From Thiohalobacter thiocyanaticus (GTDB taxonomy: Bacteria; Pseudomonadota; Gammaproteobacteria; Thiohalobacterales; Thiohalobacteraceae), in assembly GCF_003932505.1 (NCBI RefSeq), contig NZ_QZMU01000002.1:62001-126000 (forward strand): 64,000 nucleotides of DNA, given 5' to 3'. A program made the position numbers and the translations under genes. Shown here one piece after another: positions 1 to 12,707 of this stretch. The stretch's first letter is position 1. Each line of letters opens with the position of its first letter. A model generated the notes under the pieces. That model saw only the letters and a list, made by a program, of their open reading frames with translations. It was not told the DNA's origin and did no database searches.

Positions 1-20
1 TAGAAACCTTCGATCAATTA

Positions 21-106
21 CGTCATTGCGAGGAGCGTAGCGACGTGGCAATCTCTAACCGATTGATTCTGCATTACGAGATTGCCACGCTTCGCTCGCA
101 ATGACG
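21..106. repeat. Inverted intergenic repeat (GTCATTGCGAGG class)
   Basis: The left arm starts CGTCATTGCGAGGAGCG and the right arm ends CTTCGCTCGCAATGACG. Both continue inward with GGCAATCTC / GAGATTGCC. The element can fold into a long hairpin. The rest of 1-188 holds only a short GCGCCTCCGCGCCTCTGCG tract like the arms seen near 9.8 kb. A degenerate relative lies at 45899-46055. Confidence 0.75.
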
Positions 107-188
107 ATATAAAATTCATTGGACTTTGCGCCTCCGCGCCTCTGCGCTCTCGGCGTTACCCATTACCGCTGCATGGCATGACACGGAC

Positions 189-1788
<1,600 letters not shown>

Positions 1789-1792
<4 letters not shown>

Positions 1793-2163
1793 AACTGTCT
1801 CCCCAGTGCTATACCGATGGCCGCCGCCCCGATGCAGAGCAGTACGCTCAGCAGGACATTCGCCGCCGCCCGGCCCAGCTCACCGGCCTGCATCAGGTTC
1901 AGGGTCTCCAGCGAGAAGGTGGAAAAGGTGGTGAAGGCCCCCAGCAGCCCGACCAGCCAGAAGGCCCGCAGCGCCGGTGCCACCGCCAGCCGCTCCACCA
2001 GCAGGATGAACAATACCCCCATCAACAGGCTGCCCAGCACATTGACCACCAGAGTGCCGTAGGGGAATTCCCGTCCCCACCACTGATGGACACCGGTGGA
2101 GACCGCATAACGCAGCACCGAGCCCAGCGCGCCGCCCAGGGCGATGGCCAGCCAGTGGATCAT
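1789..2163 (-). CDS. crcB: Fluoride exporter CrcB/Fluc
   Basis: A 124-residue inner-membrane protein with four hydrophobic segments. It shows the family signatures GGALGSVLRY near the N-terminus, GTLVVNVLGSLLMG in TM2 and a GLLGAFTTFSTFSLE stretch in TM3 that carries the Phe-box residues. Fluc proteins are dual-topology fluoride channels that relieve fluoride toxicity. It overlaps the downstream DUF190 gene. I looked upstream (2164-2240) for the crcB fluoride riboswitch core and did not recognise one. Confidence 0.95.
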
Positions 2164-2234
2164 GAGGCGCGGGATCCTGTCAGGGTCGGTTGTGGCATGG
2201 GGCGCTATGTTACACCAGTTAACTGTTTTTTATG

Positions 2235-2450
2235 AAAGAGCGCCACGGAATACACGGAAAGCACGGACAAATTCATTATTGCTTTCGAGGTACCCTCTTC
2301 CTCTGTAACGTCATTCCTGCGCATGCAGGAATCTATCAACCGTAGCAGCATCTGGATTCCGGCATACGCAGGAATGACGGAGAGTTGTCTGATGTTGCCA
2401 ACATCATATTCATTATTTTCCGTGTTTTCCGTGTATTCCGTGGCGCTCTT
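2235..2450. repeat. Composite intergenic repeat (CCACGGAATACACGGA arms)
   Basis: Left arm GAGCGCCACGGAATACACGG and right arm CCGTGTATTCCGTGGCGCTC are inverted copies made of near-tandem ACACGGAA units. Between them lies a second inverted pair, GTCATTCCTGCG / CGCAGGAATGAC. The right arm ends exactly at the rarA stop codon. The frame 2205-2453 encoded by the element is not a gene. Sister copies are at 3795-3963, 12707-12870 and 57763-57930. Confidence 0.85.
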
Positions 2451-3775
2451 CAATCAGATTCATCCTTCGCCCGCCGGTCCAGCTCGCGCAGGTGCGCCAG
2501 CTTGTCGCGGATCTTCAGCTCCAGCCCGCGCGGCACCGGATCATAATAGTGCGGCCGCGGCATGCCCTCGGGGAAATAGTCCTCGCCGGCGGCGTAGGCC
2601 TCGGGCTCGTCATGGGCGTAGCGATACGCCTTCCCGTAACCCAGTTCCTTCATCAGTTTGGTGGGCGCGTTGCGCAGGTGAATGGGCACCTCCAGCGATC
2701 CGTACTTGCCGATCTCGCGCCGGGCGGCATTGTAGGCCATGTAGACGGCGTTGCTCTTGGGCGCACAGGCCAGATACAGCACCGCCTGGGCCAGCGCCAG
2801 CTCGCCCTCCGGGCTGCCCAGACGTTCCTGCACGTCCCAGCAGTTGAGACACAGTTCCAGCGCCCGCGGGTCGGCATTGCCAATGTCCTCCGAGGCCATG
2901 CGCACGATGCGCCGGGCCAGGTACAGCGGATCGCAGCCGCCATCCAGCATCCGCACCAACCAGTAGAGCGCGGCGTCCGGGGCCGAGCCGCGCACCGACT
3001 TGTGCAGAGCCGATATCTGGTCGTAGAAGGCCTCGCCGCCCTTGTCGAACTGGCGCAGGCCGCCCGCGGCCACCTCGTTGACCACTGCCTCGGGGATGAC
3101 CCAGCGCCCGTCGCGCTGTTCGGCCAGATCGGTGGCGATCTCCAGCAGATTCAGCACCCGCCGTGCATCGCCGTCGGCGGCCTGGCACAGGCGGTCACGC
3201 AGCTCGGGCGCGAGTTCGATATGGCGGTCGCCCAGACCGCGCTCCATGTCCTCCAGCGCCTCGTCCAGGATCCGACGTAACGTCTCGGGCTCCAGCCGCT
3301 TGAGCACATAGGTGCGTGCACGCGACAGCAGCGCGTTGTTCAGTTCAAAGGAGGGATTCTCGGTGGTCGCGCCGACGAACAGCACGGTGCCGTCCTCGAC
3401 ATGCGGCAGGAAGGCGTCCTGCTGCGACTTGTTGAAGCGGTGCACCTCGTCGACGAACAGGATGGTCGGCCGGTTATAGGCCTCGCGCAGCTGGCGGGCA
3501 TGTTCGACCGCCTGGCGGATATCCTTCACCCCGGCCAGCACCGCCGACAGGGTCATGAACTCGGCCCCGGCGGTGCGCGCCAGCAACCGTGCCAGGGTGG
3601 TCTTGCCGGTCCCGGGCGGACCCCAGAAGATCATGGAATGCAGGCGGCCGGCCTCGATGGCCGCCCGCAGCGGCTTGCCCGGCCCCAGCAGGTGTTCCTG
3701 GCCGATGAACTCGTCCAGGGTGCGCGGCCGCATGCGGTCGGCCAGGGGGCGGTAGGCGGTGTCGCTATCCTGCAT
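2450..3775 (-). CDS. rarA: Replication-associated recombination protein A (RarA/MgsA)
   Basis: An AAA+ ATPase acting at stalled replication forks with SSB and RecA. The product is 441 residues from the ATG at 3775; a TTG at 3790 in the same frame is less likely. Walker A is GPPGTGKT (about residue 56), Walker B and the following helix are [19 protein letters not shown], and sensor 1 is GATTENPSF. The C-terminal tetramerisation region ends in the usual [10 protein letters not shown]. It sits between lolA and crcB, with composite repeats on both sides, so it may be transcribed separately. Confidence 0.97.
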   Translation of the reverse strand: MQDSDTAYRPLADRMRPRTLDEFIGQEHLLGPGKPLRAAIEAGRLHSMIFWGPPGTGKTTLARLLARTAGAEFMTLSAVLAGVKDIRQAVEHARQLREAYNRPTILFVDEVHRFNKSQQDAFLPHVEDGTVLFVGATTENPSFELNNALLSRARTYVLKRLEPETLRRILDEALEDMERGLGDRHIELAPELRDRLCQAADGDARRVLNLLEIATDLAEQRDGRWVIPEAVVNEVAAGGLRQFDKGGEAFYDQISALHKSVRGSAPDAALYWLVRMLDGGCDPLYLARRIVRMASEDIGNADPRALELCLNCWDVQERLGSPEGELALAQAVLYLACAPKSNAVYMAYNAARREIGKYGSLEVPIHLRNAPTKLMKELGYGKAYRYAHDEPEAYAAGEDYFPEGMPRPHYYDPVPRGLELKIRDKLAHLRELDRRAKDESD

Positions 3776-3794
3776 GTGGTGTTGTCCCAAAATT

Positions 3795-3963
3795 CAAGAG
3801 CGCCACGGAAAACACGGACAAATGATTATCGGGGTTTGGCAGCACTGGCCAGCTTTTCACGTCATTCCGGCGTATGCCGGAATGACGTCATGCGAGTGGG
3901 TACGCTGCCTCGATAACAATTATGAATCTGTCCGTGTTTTCCGTGTATTCCGTGGCGCTCTTT
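3795..3963. repeat. Composite intergenic repeat (CCACGGAAAACACGG arms)
   Basis: Inverted arms GAGCGCCACGGAAAACACGG and CCGTGTATTCCGTGGCGCTC flank a palindromic core, CGTCATTCCGGCG-TATG-CCGGAATGACG. The element fills the gap between lolA and rarA and has the same design as the copy at 2235-2450. Confidence 0.85.
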
Positions 3964-3971
3964 AATGCGCT

Positions 3972-4607
3972 TTAATCTTCTCCGCCCAGGACATCCGTGC
4001 CCGGCGGCGGGTCGAAGCGGAACAGCCCGGGGTCGAGTTCGACATTACGCTGCGCGTTGGTGAAGCGGATGTCGGTACGCTGGCCGAAGCTGTCGTGCAG
4101 GATCATGCGCTGCAGCATGCCGTCGACAAAACCCAGGTGAATGGCCTCGAACTGACTGTCGGCATCCCGGGGCACGAGTTCGGCCCATTCGGTCTCGCCC
4201 TCCCCGCCCACGGCGGCGATCACGAACACCTCGGCCGGGTCCTCGACGCTGCTCAGCAGCACCGCCGGGGTACCCATGAGGACTTCCGCCTGGGGCTTGC
4301 GCGTGGCCTGTTCCAGGTCGGCATCGTAGGTCCAGAGGGTGCGGCCGTCGCCCAGGATGACCTGGGTATAGGGTTCGTCATAGTTCCAGCGGAAGCGGCC
4401 GGGGCGCTGGATGAACACCTCGCCCGCCCCCCGCTGCACCCGGTCGCCGTGGCGGTCCAGCACCTCCTGGGTGAAATCGGCCCGGAAGGTGCGCAGGCCG
4501 TCGAAGAAGGCGGTGAACACGGCCGGGGGCTCGGCCTGTGCGGTGCTGAACATAAGACACAGCAGTGCGGCCGGAAGCCAGGCGGATCGGTTTAATGCGA
4601 TAGACAT
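3972..4607 (-). CDS. lolA: Outer-membrane lipoprotein carrier LolA
   Basis: This periplasmic chaperone carries lipoproteins from LolCDE to LolB at the outer membrane. The 211-residue product begins with a Sec signal peptide (hydrophobic WLPAALLCLMFSTAQA, cleavage after AQA near residue 25). It continues with the LolA-type FFDGLRTFRADFTQEV and the GRFRWNYDEPYTQVILGDG strand pattern. It starts 11 bp downstream of ftsK, the usual gammaproteobacterial order. Confidence 0.95.
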   Translation of the reverse strand: MSIALNRSAWLPAALLCLMFSTAQAEPPAVFTAFFDGLRTFRADFTQEVLDRHGDRVQRGAGEVFIQRPGRFRWNYDEPYTQVILGDGRTLWTYDADLEQATRKPQAEVLMGTPAVLLSSVEDPAEVFVIAAVGGEGETEWAELVPRDADSQFEAIHLGFVDGMLQRMILHDSFGQRTDIRFTNAQRNVELDPGLFRFDPPPGTDVLGGED

Positions 4608-4618
4608 GATCGGGCCTC

Positions 4619-6925
4619 TCAGTCCTGGGGCGGTGGCGGAGCCAGCACTTCGCGCGAGCCGTTGGCCTCCAGCGGACCGACGATACCGGCCGCCTCCATG
4701 GCCTCGATCATGCGCGCGGCGCGGTTATAGCCGATCTTCAGCCGCCGCTGCACGCCGGAGATGGAGGCCCGGCGGGTTTCGGTGACGATCTGCACCGCCT
4801 GATCGTAGAGCGGGTCGGACTCGCTGTCCTCGCCGCCGATGGGGGTCTCGCCCGGCAGCTCGCCGCCGGGCAGGTTGTCCTGCAGGATCTCCTCGATATA
4901 GTCCGGCGCGCCGCTGCCCTGCAGGTGATTGACCACCTTGTGCACCTCCTGGTCGGAGACGAAGGCGCCGTGCACGCGCATGGGCAGGCCGGTGCCGGGC
5001 GGCAGGTAGAGCATGTCGCCGTGGCCCAGCAGCTGCTCGGCGCCCATCTGGTCGAGGATGGTGCGTGAGTCCACCTTGCTGGAGACCTGAAAGGCGATGC
5101 GGGTGGGGATGTTGGCCTTGATCAGACCCGTGATGACGTCCACCGACGGCCGCTGCGTGGCCAGGATCAGATGCACGCCGGCGGCGCGTGCCTTCTGCGC
5201 CAGCCGGGCGATCAGCTCCTCCACCTTCTTGCCGACCACCATCATCATGTCGGCCAGCTCGTCGACGATGACGACGATGTAGGGGAGTTTGTCCAGCGTC
5301 GGATGCTCCGTCTCGTCCATGTGCTCTTCCGGCTTCCACAGCGGATCGGGAATCGGCTCGCCGCGGTCGATGGCCTCTTTGACCTTGCGGTTGTAGTTGA
5401 GGATGTTGCGCACCCCGAGCGCGGCCATCAGCTTGTAACGCCGCTCCATCTCGGCCACGCACCAGCGCAGCGCGTTCTGCGCCTCCTTCATGTCGGTCAC
5501 CACCGGCGTGAGCAGGTGCGGAATGCCCTCGTAGATGGACAGCTCCAGCATCTTGGGATCGATCATGATCAGGCGCACATCCTGCGGCAGTGTCTTGTAC
5601 AGGATGCTCAGGATCATGGCATTGATGGCCACCGACTTGCCCGAGCCGGTGGTGCCCGCCACCAACAGGTGCGGCATGCGCGCCAGATCGGCCACGATGG
5701 GCTGGCCGCTGATGTCCTTGCCCAGCGCCAGGGTCAGCGGCGAACTGGAATCATCGTAGGCGCTGGATTTCACGATCTCGCTCAGGGTGACGATCTCGCG
5801 GTACTCGTTGGGTATCTCCAGCCCCACCACCGACTTGCCCGGGATGATCTCCACCACCCGCACGCTGATGGTTGAGAGGGCCCGGGCCAGGTCCTTGGCC
5901 AGATTGGTGATCTGGCTCACCTTCACCCCGGTGCCGGGCTGCAGCTCGAAGCGGGTGATGACCGGCCCGGGGCTGACCGCGACCACCTCGACCTCGATGC
6001 CGAAGTCGGCCAGCTTCATCTCCACCAGCCGCGACATGGCCTGCAGCGCCTCCTCGGAATAGCCGCCGACCTTCTTCTGCGGCTCGTCCAGCAGCGCCAG
6101 CGGCGGCAGCTCGGAATTGGGCGGCGGCTCGAACAGGGGAACCTGGCGCTCCTTCTCCTCGCGCTCGCTGGGCTCGACCGTCTTGATCACGGGCTCGATC
6201 CTGACCGGCTTACGCTTCTCGACCTTCTTCTTCTCGGTCCGGACCACCTCTTCGCGCTGGCGCAGCGCCTTGCGGCTCTCCAGGTAATCCTTCGCCCGGA
6301 GTATCTTCTGCCGGGCCAGGCTCAGCCCCTGCAGCACCAGCCGGCCGGTCTGGTCCATGAGGGAAAACCAGGACAGACCGGTGAACAGGGTCACGCCGGC
6401 CAGGAACAGGGCCAGCAGCAGCAGGGTCGCGCCCAGGAAGCTGAAGGGGGCGGCCAGGCCGCCGCCGATGAAATCGCCCAGGATACCGCCGGCGCTGAGC
6501 GGCAGCTGCCCGGGGGCGATAACGAAATGCAGGCTGGCCAGCCCGCAGCCGGACGCCACGGTGAGCAGAAAGCCGGCCCAGCGGATGCCCAGTACCCGGT
6601 AGTCGATCTCATCCCGGCCGTCGCGGCCGCGGAAGATCAGCCAGCCACTGTAGGCAATCATCACGGGAAACAGGTAGGCCAGATACCCGATCAGGTACAG
6701 CAGGACGTCGGCGAACCAGGCGCCGACCGCGCCCCCCATGTTGCCGACCTCGCCGCGCGGTCCACTGTGCGACCAGCCCGGGTCGTCGTGGCTGTAGGTC
6801 AGCAGGGCGAACAGGAAATAGAGCGCGATCGCGGCCAGCACGATGAGCGCGCCCTCGCGTACCCCGCGGCTGACATGGTGCCGCAGGGGAACGGGATTCG
6901 GTTTCTTGCGTTTTGCCTGTGCCAA
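4619..6925 (-). CDS. ftsK: DNA translocase FtsK
   Basis: This septal DNA pump moves chromosome dimers to dif and activates XerCD. The 768-residue product has four to five N-terminal membrane segments (about residues 25-185), a short charged linker (about 205-290), then the RecA-like motor with Walker A GTTGSGKS at about 424-431 and Walker [13 protein letters not shown]. The C-terminal gamma winged helix ([20 protein letters not shown]) is present. The linker is much shorter than in E. coli FtsK, as in many other bacteria. It heads the leftward ftsK-lolA-rarA series. Confidence 0.98.
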   Translation of the reverse strand: MAQAKRKKPNPVPLRHHVSRGVREGALIVLAAIALYFLFALLTYSHDDPGWSHSGPRGEVGNMGGAVGAWFADVLLYLIGYLAYLFPVMIAYSGWLIFRGRDGRDEIDYRVLGIRWAGFLLTVASGCGLASLHFVIAPGQLPLSAGGILGDFIGGGLAAPFSFLGATLLLLALFLAGVTLFTGLSWFSLMDQTGRLVLQGLSLARQKILRAKDYLESRKALRQREEVVRTEKKKVEKRKPVRIEPVIKTVEPSEREEKERQVPLFEPPPNSELPPLALLDEPQKKVGGYSEEALQAMSRLVEMKLADFGIEVEVVAVSPGPVITRFELQPGTGVKVSQITNLAKDLARALSTISVRVVEIIPGKSVVGLEIPNEYREIVTLSEIVKSSAYDDSSSPLTLALGKDISGQPIVADLARMPHLLVAGTTGSGKSVAINAMILSILYKTLPQDVRLIMIDPKMLELSIYEGIPHLLTPVVTDMKEAQNALRWCVAEMERRYKLMAALGVRNILNYNRKVKEAIDRGEPIPDPLWKPEEHMDETEHPTLDKLPYIVVIVDELADMMMVVGKKVEELIARLAQKARAAGVHLILATQRPSVDVITGLIKANIPTRIAFQVSSKVDSRTILDQMGAEQLLGHGDMLYLPPGTGLPMRVHGAFVSDQEVHKVVNHLQGSGAPDYIEEILQDNLPGGELPGETPIGGEDSESDPLYDQAVQIVTETRRASISGVQRRLKIGYNRAARMIEAMEAAGIVGPLEANGSREVLAPPPPQD

Positions 6926-7313
6926 GATCGAGAAATCTTTGTAAGTTTATCGGCTAACTATATTGACTTAAAAGGAAATCACCTGCAAGCGGAATCAACC
7001 ATTGCACAATTTCGGCTGACCTACCTGACACCGTCATCCCGGCGAATGCCGGGATCCAGACACCGCAGCGGTCACTGGATTACTCGCTACGCTCGTTCCT
7101 GCCGCTCGCAGAGCTTGCGGCGCTCAGACGGGGCAAGCAAAGCAGTTTGCTTGCCCGGATCCGTCTTCACCCTCCGGGCCGCCCTCTGGGCGTTCAACGC
7201 GCCTGCGCGCTTTTGTCCCGCCTCCGCGGGAATGACGGCGCCTTTCGTAGTTGTTTCCGCCCTTTCGACCGTTGTGTAAATGCGGTTTTCAGAAATTTTC
7301 ATGTCCTGACAAA
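6926..7313. repeat. Intergenic region with GTCATCCCGGCG / GCGGGAATGACGG repeat
   Basis: This 388-base gap between ftsK and ald carries no gene I can support. Positions 7031-7238 hold an inverted pair, CCGTCATCCCGGCGAATGCC and CCGCGGGAATGACGG. It also contains a GC-rich insert with small internal inverted repeats (GCTACGCTCG, GGCAAGCAAAG / CTTTGCTTGCC-like). The ftsK promoter must lie at about 6926-7030, a visibly AT-richer stretch, but I cannot assign boxes with confidence. Confidence 0.6.
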
Positions 7314-8390
7314 TCAATGCTTGCCGCCAAGCGCCGCCTTGACCGCCGGATGAACCACGTCCCCGGCATGGATGTTGATCCCCGCCGCCAGGCCGGAATC
7401 GGTGGTCCAGTTCTGTTCCCCGGCCAGTTGCAACGCATAGGGCAGCACGGCCGCCGACAGGGCCTGGGAGGCGCTACGCGGCACCGCGCCCGGCATGTTG
7501 GTGACACCGAAATGCACAATGCCGTTCCAGTCATAGGTCGGCGCGCTGTAATCGGTCGGGTGGATGGTCTCGATACAGCCGCCCTGGTCGACGGAGATGT
7601 CCACCACCGCGCCGCCGGACGCCATCCGTTCCACCATCGTCGCCGCCACCACGTGCGGGGCGCGGGCACCGGGAATGAGCACCGCCCCGATCAGCAGATC
7701 GCAGGCCGCCACTGCCTCGGCCACCGCGTCCTGGTAGGGATACAGGGCGGTGACATTGGGCCCGAGTCCGCGCATGGCCTCCAGCCGTTCGCGCTGCTTG
7801 TCGAACACCGTCACTTCCGCACCCATGGCGGCCGCAAAGGCCGCAGCATTGCCGCCGGCGAAACCGCCGCCGATGACGGTCACCCGGCCCCGTTCCGCCG
7901 CCGGCAGCCCGCCCAGCAGCAACCCCTTGCCGCCCTGGGGAGTATGCAGCAGGGTGGCGCCGATCTGGACCGCCAGCCGCCCGGCAATGTCGCTCATGGG
8001 GGCAAGCAGGGGCAGCCCTCCGGCGTGGGTCACGGTCTCGAAACCGATGGCGGTCAAACCGATGGCCTGCAGCCGCCGGGCCAGTTCCACTTCGGCGGCC
8101 AGGTGCAGATAGCAGAACAGCAGATGCTCCGCACGCAGGTGCTCGAGATCCCCTTCCACCGGCTCCTTGACCTTGATGATCAGCTCGCCGTGGGCATAGA
8201 CGGCACCCGCATCCGGCAGTACTTCCACGCCCGCGGCGCGGTATTCGTCATCCGTATAGCCGGATTGCAGGCCGGCGCCGGTCTCGACCGCCACTGCGTG
8301 GCCGGCCCTGACCAGATCGGTGCAGGCCGCCGGGATCAGGCCCACCCGACCTTCGAGCGTCTTGATCTCCTTCGGTATCCCGATGCGCAT
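7314..8390 (-). CDS. ald: Alanine dehydrogenase
   Basis: NAD-dependent oxidative deamination of L-alanine to pyruvate and ammonia, reversible. The 358-residue protein is slightly shorter than the usual 370 or so. It begins RIGIPKEIKTLEGRVGLIP, has the substrate-site Lys in IIKVKEP (about 72-77) and His in CYLHLA (about 93-98), and a Rossmann GGGFAG at 174-179. It lies between ftsK and trxB, which are adjacent in many relatives, so this gene looks like a local insertion. An intergenic repeat lies upstream. Confidence 0.93.
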   Translation of the reverse strand: MRIGIPKEIKTLEGRVGLIPAACTDLVRAGHAVAVETGAGLQSGYTDDEYRAAGVEVLPDAGAVYAHGELIIKVKEPVEGDLEHLRAEHLLFCYLHLAAEVELARRLQAIGLTAIGFETVTHAGGLPLLAPMSDIAGRLAVQIGATLLHTPQGGKGLLLGGLPAAERGRVTVIGGGFAGGNAAAFAAAMGAEVTVFDKQRERLEAMRGLGPNVTALYPYQDAVAEAVAACDLLIGAVLIPGARAPHVVAATMVERMASGGAVVDISVDQGGCIETIHPTDYSAPTYDWNGIVHFGVTNMPGAVPRSASQALSAAVLPYALQLAGEQNWTTDSGLAAGINIHAGDVVHPAVKAALGGKH

Positions 8391-8508
8391 GCCCTCTCCT
8401 TTACCGCCCTGAGCAAAGCCCGTAACATAACTGCGCCGTCGTGCATACGGCGAGAATTTCCGGTCTCTGGCTCGAATGGCGCTTACATAAGCCGGCTTTC
8501 AGTCTATC

Positions 8509-8606
8509 CGTCATTCCCGCGAAGGCGGGAATCCAGTGCCTGGCAGAGCCAATAGATGCTGGATCCCCGCCGGAGCCTGCCGGCGCAGGCCGGTACGGGG
8601 ATGGCG
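8509..8606. repeat. GTCATTCCCGCG-type inverted repeat
   Basis: CGTCATTCCCGCG-AAGG-CGGGAATCCAG on the left and a degenerate GGATCCCCGCC...GGCCGGTACGGGGATGGCGA on the right. It lies in the divergent ald-trxB spacer (8391-8665), where both promoters must also sit. Confidence 0.7.
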
Positions 8607-8635
8607 AGGCTGAGGTAACTGCCGTTCGTCTCTAG

Positions 8636-9637
<1,002 letters not shown>

Positions 9638-9953
9638 CCGCTGGATAGCTATTCCCCCGCGACATCAACGCAGAGAACGCAGAGGCACAGAGGCGCGGAG
9701 TTTTCTTAAGAAGCTTCTGATTACGACTATTTCCGTCATTCCCGCGAATGCGGGAACCCAGATGGGTTAGAGGCATGGATGCCCGCCTCCGCGGGCATGA
9801 CGAATAACTCAGAGGTTCTTTGCTTTACACTAATATACTCTTTGCGCCTCTGCGTCTCTGCGTTGATGGCGCGCAGTCACAAGTAGCTGCCGGACATTAA
9901 AGCCCGCCTTTGGTGGGCTTTTTTGCGCCCGTTATCCGGGTACACTCAGCCCA
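9638..9953. repeat. Composite repeat with ACGCAGAG arms in the trxB-downstream gap
   Basis: This 316-base gap without a gene holds an arm ACGCAGAGAACGCAGAGGC (from 9670) and the inverted arm GCGCCTCTGCGTCTCTGCGT (9844-9863). A core GTCATTCCCGCGAATGCGGG (9735-9754) is matched by CCGCGGGCATGACG further right. The plan matches the CACGGAA elements but with a different arm sequence. A related arm pair flanks the gap before purB. Confidence 0.8.
9901..9924 (+). terminator. Rho-independent terminator
   Basis: AGCCCGCC-TTT-GGTGGGCT followed by TTTT. The stem has one G-T pair and a tail of T residues, so it fits rightward transcription. It lies about 260 bp after trxB and directly before the next gene, so it could insulate that gene from trxB read-through. 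Confidence 0.8.
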
Positions 9954-11135
9954 ATGCAGATTCAGGTAACCGACAGCATCGATACCGTCCCGGCCGCCGA
10001 CTGGAACCGGCTCAACCCGGACGGCAACCCTTTCCTGCGCCACGAGTTCCTCGCCGCGCTGGAACATCACGGCTGCGTCGGCGAGACCTTCGGCTGGCTG
10101 GCGCACCACCTGCTGGCCTTCGATGACGAACACCGGCTGGTCGGGGCCGTGCCGTTGTATTTCAAGACCAATTCCTACGGCGAGTTCGTCTTCGACTGGG
10201 CCTGGGCCGACGCCAGCGAGCGCGCCGGCATCCCCTGGTACCCCAAGGCGGTGGTGGCCATACCCTACACACCCGCCACCGGCCGGCGGCTGCTGGTCGA
10301 TCCACAACTGGTTGGCCACGAAGCCGTCCGCCAGGCGCTGATCGAGGCCGCCGGCGAACTGGTCCGCGAGCAGGGCCTGTCCTCGCTGCACTGGCTGTTT
10401 CCGGATACGGCCGACACCGCCAGCCTGGAAGATGCCGGCTTTCTGCTGCGACTGGGCTGCCAGTATCACTGGACCCAGCCGGGCTACCGTGACTTCGACG
10501 ACTTCCTCGACAGCTTCAGCGCCCACAAGCGCAAGAAGCTCAGGCGTGAACGCCGCCGCGTGGTCGAGGCCGGCATCGAGCACCGGATCGTGCACGGCCA
10601 CGAGGCCGGTGATGCGGACTGGCGGACCATGCATCATTTCTATCAATCCACCTTCGACAAAAAATGGGGCACCGCCACCCTCAACCTGCCCTTTTTTCGC
10701 GAGCTCGGCGCCACCATGGGTGAACAGGTGGTCCTGGTCTTTGCCGAATGCGACGGCCGCCCGGTGGCCGGGGCCCTGTGCTTTCGCAGCCCGACCGCGC
10801 TCTACGGTCGCCACTGGGGCTGCGAGGCCGACTACCATAGCCTTCATTTCGAGACCTGCTACTATCAGGGTATCGATTATTGCATCCGGGAAGGCCTGAC
10901 CCTGTTCGAGCCCGGCGCGCAGGGCGAACACAAGGTCAGCCGCGGCTTTCTGCCCACCCCGACCTGGTCGGCCCACTGGGTCGCCGAACCCAGGCTGCGG
11001 GACGCCATCGCGGATTTCCTGTCACGGGAGCAACGGGCCATGCGCGACTATATCCACACCCTGCACGAGGAACATCTGCCCTACAAAGCCGGCCGGTTAC
11101 CGCCGCAGCCCAGTCATGTGCGGCCCATCGATTGA
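9954..11135 (+). CDS. GNAT/FemAB-like protein (DUF482, COG3146 type)
   Basis: A 393-residue cytoplasmic protein of the DUF482 family, annotated elsewhere as a GNAT-fold N-acetyltransferase or 'peptidoglycan biosynthesis' protein. Family features are NPFLRHEFLAALE near the N-terminus, VPLYFKTNSYGEFVFDWAWAD, a YHWTQPGYRDFDDFLDSF box, and the C-terminal LFEPGAQGEHKVSRGFLPT. The substrate is unknown. It ends 6 bp before aat and is very likely co-transcribed with it, but that does not define a shared reaction. Confidence 0.85.
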   Translation: MQIQVTDSIDTVPAADWNRLNPDGNPFLRHEFLAALEHHGCVGETFGWLAHHLLAFDDEHRLVGAVPLYFKTNSYGEFVFDWAWADASERAGIPWYPKAVVAIPYTPATGRRLLVDPQLVGHEAVRQALIEAAGELVREQGLSSLHWLFPDTADTASLEDAGFLLRLGCQYHWTQPGYRDFDDFLDSFSAHKRKKLRRERRRVVEAGIEHRIVHGHEAGDADWRTMHHFYQSTFDKKWGTATLNLPFFRELGATMGEQVVLVFAECDGRPVAGALCFRSPTALYGRHWGCEADYHSLHFETCYYQGIDYCIREGLTLFEPGAQGEHKVSRGFLPTPTWSAHWVAEPRLRDAIADFLSREQRAMRDYIHTLHEEHLPYKAGRLPPQPSHVRPID

Positions 11136-11141
11136 ATCCCA

Positions 11142-11870
11142 ATGACCCGGCGCCAATCCGCCCCCTACTGGCTCAATCCGGCCAACCCGGAGGCCCCCTT
11201 CCCCCCAGTGGAGCTGGCCCTGCGCGAGCCGGACGGGCTGCTGGCCGTCGGCGGCGGGCTGGAGCCCGAGCGCCTGCTCAACGCCTACCGTCACGGCATC
11301 TTCCCCTGGTACAGCGAGGGCCAGCCCATCCTCTGGTGGTCGCCGGACCCGCGCACCCTGCTGTTCCCCTGGCAACTGAAGGTATCCCGCAGCCTGCGCA
11401 AGACCCTGCGCCAGCAGCGCTTCCAGGTCAGTCTGGACACGGATTTCCCCGGCGTGATCCGCGGCTGCGCCGAGCCGCGCCGGGACGAACCCGGCACCTG
11501 GATCACGGTCGAGATCCGTCAGGCCTATGAACGCCTGCATCAACTGGGCCTGGCCCATTCGGTCGAAACCTGGCGGGACGGCCGGCTGGTCGGCGGCCTC
11601 TATGGTGTGGCCCTGGGCCGGGCCTTTTTCGGCGAATCCATGTTCAGCCGGGTCAGCGACGCCTCCAAGGTCGCCTTTGTGCACCTGGTACGTCAGCTCG
11701 CGGCCTGGGATTTCGCCCTGATCGACTGCCAGGTCCACACCCTGCACCTGGCCAGCCTGGGGGCGGTCGAGGTGCCGCGCCGCGAGTTCATCCGGCAGCT
11801 CGAGGCCGCCCTGCGGTTCCCCGACCGGAGCGGGCCCTGGCGGTTTGACAGCCCCGAGCCGCATGCCTAA
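11142..11870 (+). CDS. aat: Leucyl/phenylalanyl-tRNA--protein transferase
   Basis: Transfers Leu or Phe from aminoacyl-tRNA to N-terminal Lys/Arg, creating primary N-degrons read by ClpS. The 242-residue protein has the family's [20 protein letters not shown] (about 35-54) and [11 protein letters not shown], followed by a C-terminal GNAT-like fold with [16 protein letters not shown]. It belongs with bpt, clpA and clpS downstream, so all dedicated parts of the N-degron pathway are within 5 kb. Confidence 0.97.
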   Translation: MTRRQSAPYWLNPANPEAPFPPVELALREPDGLLAVGGGLEPERLLNAYRHGIFPWYSEGQPILWWSPDPRTLLFPWQLKVSRSLRKTLRQQRFQVSLDTDFPGVIRGCAEPRRDEPGTWITVEIRQAYERLHQLGLAHSVETWRDGRLVGGLYGVALGRAFFGESMFSRVSDASKVAFVHLVRQLAAWDFALIDCQVHTLHLASLGAVEVPRREFIRQLEAALRFPDRSGPWRFDSPEPHA

Positions 11871-11905
11871 CCTGCATACGAACGGCCATCATCGGCAACG
11901 TACCG

Positions 11906-11963
11906 CACCCTCCCCCAACCCTTTTATGCCCGAAAGGGTGCTCCCGCTCGCGGGAGAGGGGGC
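11906..11963. repeat. ACCCTCCCCC ... GGGAGAGGGGG intergenic hairpin
   Basis: A pyrimidine-rich ACCCTCCCCCAACCC strand is paired at a distance with GGGAGAGGGGG and contains the tight hairpin CTCCCGCTCGCGGGAG (11941-11956). Similar elements are at 26290-26335, 37565-37632 and 49090-49131. Confidence 0.7.
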
Positions 11964-11993
11964 AACCGTGTCGCTGCGCGAAATTTTCACTCC

Positions 11994-12707
11994 ATGAATC
12001 GTCCCACCAACATCCAGCTCTATGTCACCCCGCCGCAGGAATGCAGCTATCTGCCGGAGCGGGACGCGGTCAGCATCTTTGTCGAACCCGGGACCGCGGA
12101 CAATCCGATCTACAGCCACCTGATCCGGCACGGTTTCCGCCGCAGCGGTGAACACATCTACCGCCCGGCCTGCCCGGGCTGCCAGGCCTGCGTGTCGGTG
12201 CGTATCCCGGCAGCGCGCTTCAAGCCGTCCCGGCGCGAGCGCCGTTGCTGGAGACGCAACCGGGACCTGGCCGCGCACTGGCTCAAGGGCCATTACGCCC
12301 CGGAATATTTCGACCTCTACCAGCGCTACCTGGCGGCCCGTCACCCCGGCGGCGGCATGGACAACCCCTCCCCGGCCCAATTCCGCCAGTTCCTGCTCAG
12401 CCACTGGAGCGAGACCCTGTTCCTGGAACTGCGGCTGGAGGAACAGCTGCTCGGGGTGGCCTGCACCGACCTGGTCGACGACGGCCTGTCGGCGGTCTAC
12501 ACCTTCTTCGCGCCCGAGGCCAGCGACCGTGGCCTGGGTAATTACGCCATCCTGCAGCAGATCGAGCTGGCGAAGCGCCTGCATCTGGACTGGGTGTATC
12601 TGGGATACTGGATTGAAAACTCACCGAAAATGGCCTACAAACGCCGCTTCCGGCCGCTCCAGGGCTACCAGGGCGATCGCTGGCGGGAACTGGCCGAAGA
12701 ACCTTAA
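11994..12707 (+). CDS. bpt: Aspartate/glutamate leucyltransferase (Bpt/Ate family)
   Basis: Adds Leu (bacterial Bpt) to N-terminal Asp/Glu of proteins, a secondary N-degron step; eukaryotic relatives add Arg. The 237-residue product shows the N-terminal Cys cluster (CSYLPERDAVSIF and CPGCQACVSVRIP, about residues 18-65) and the C-terminal GNAT-like YLGYWIENSPKMAYKRRFRP. Bacterial context with aat/clpS supports the Leu-transferring type. It ends in the repeat at 12707. Confidence 0.94.
   Translation: MNRPTNIQLYVTPPQECSYLPERDAVSIFVEPGTADNPIYSHLIRHGFRRSGEHIYRPACPGCQACVSVRIPAARFKPSRRERRCWRRNRDLAAHWLKGHYAPEYFDLYQRYLAARHPGGGMDNPSPAQFRQFLLSHWSETLFLELRLEEQLLGVACTDLVDDGLSAVYTFFAPEASDRGLGNYAILQQIELAKRLHLDWVYLGYWIENSPKMAYKRRFRPLQGYQGDRWRELAEEP

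Noticed and set aside
2164-2240. Fluoride riboswitch upstream of crcB
   Set aside because: The conserved riboswitch core was not found by eye.
2239-2450. Possible CRISPR from repeated ACACGGAA units
   Set aside because: Units are 7-9 bases, contiguous and without spacers; no cas genes.
2205-2453. Small ORF with a VIPAYAGIQ motif
   Set aside because: Translation of the composite repeat; this motif is produced wherever the GTCATTCC repeats are read.
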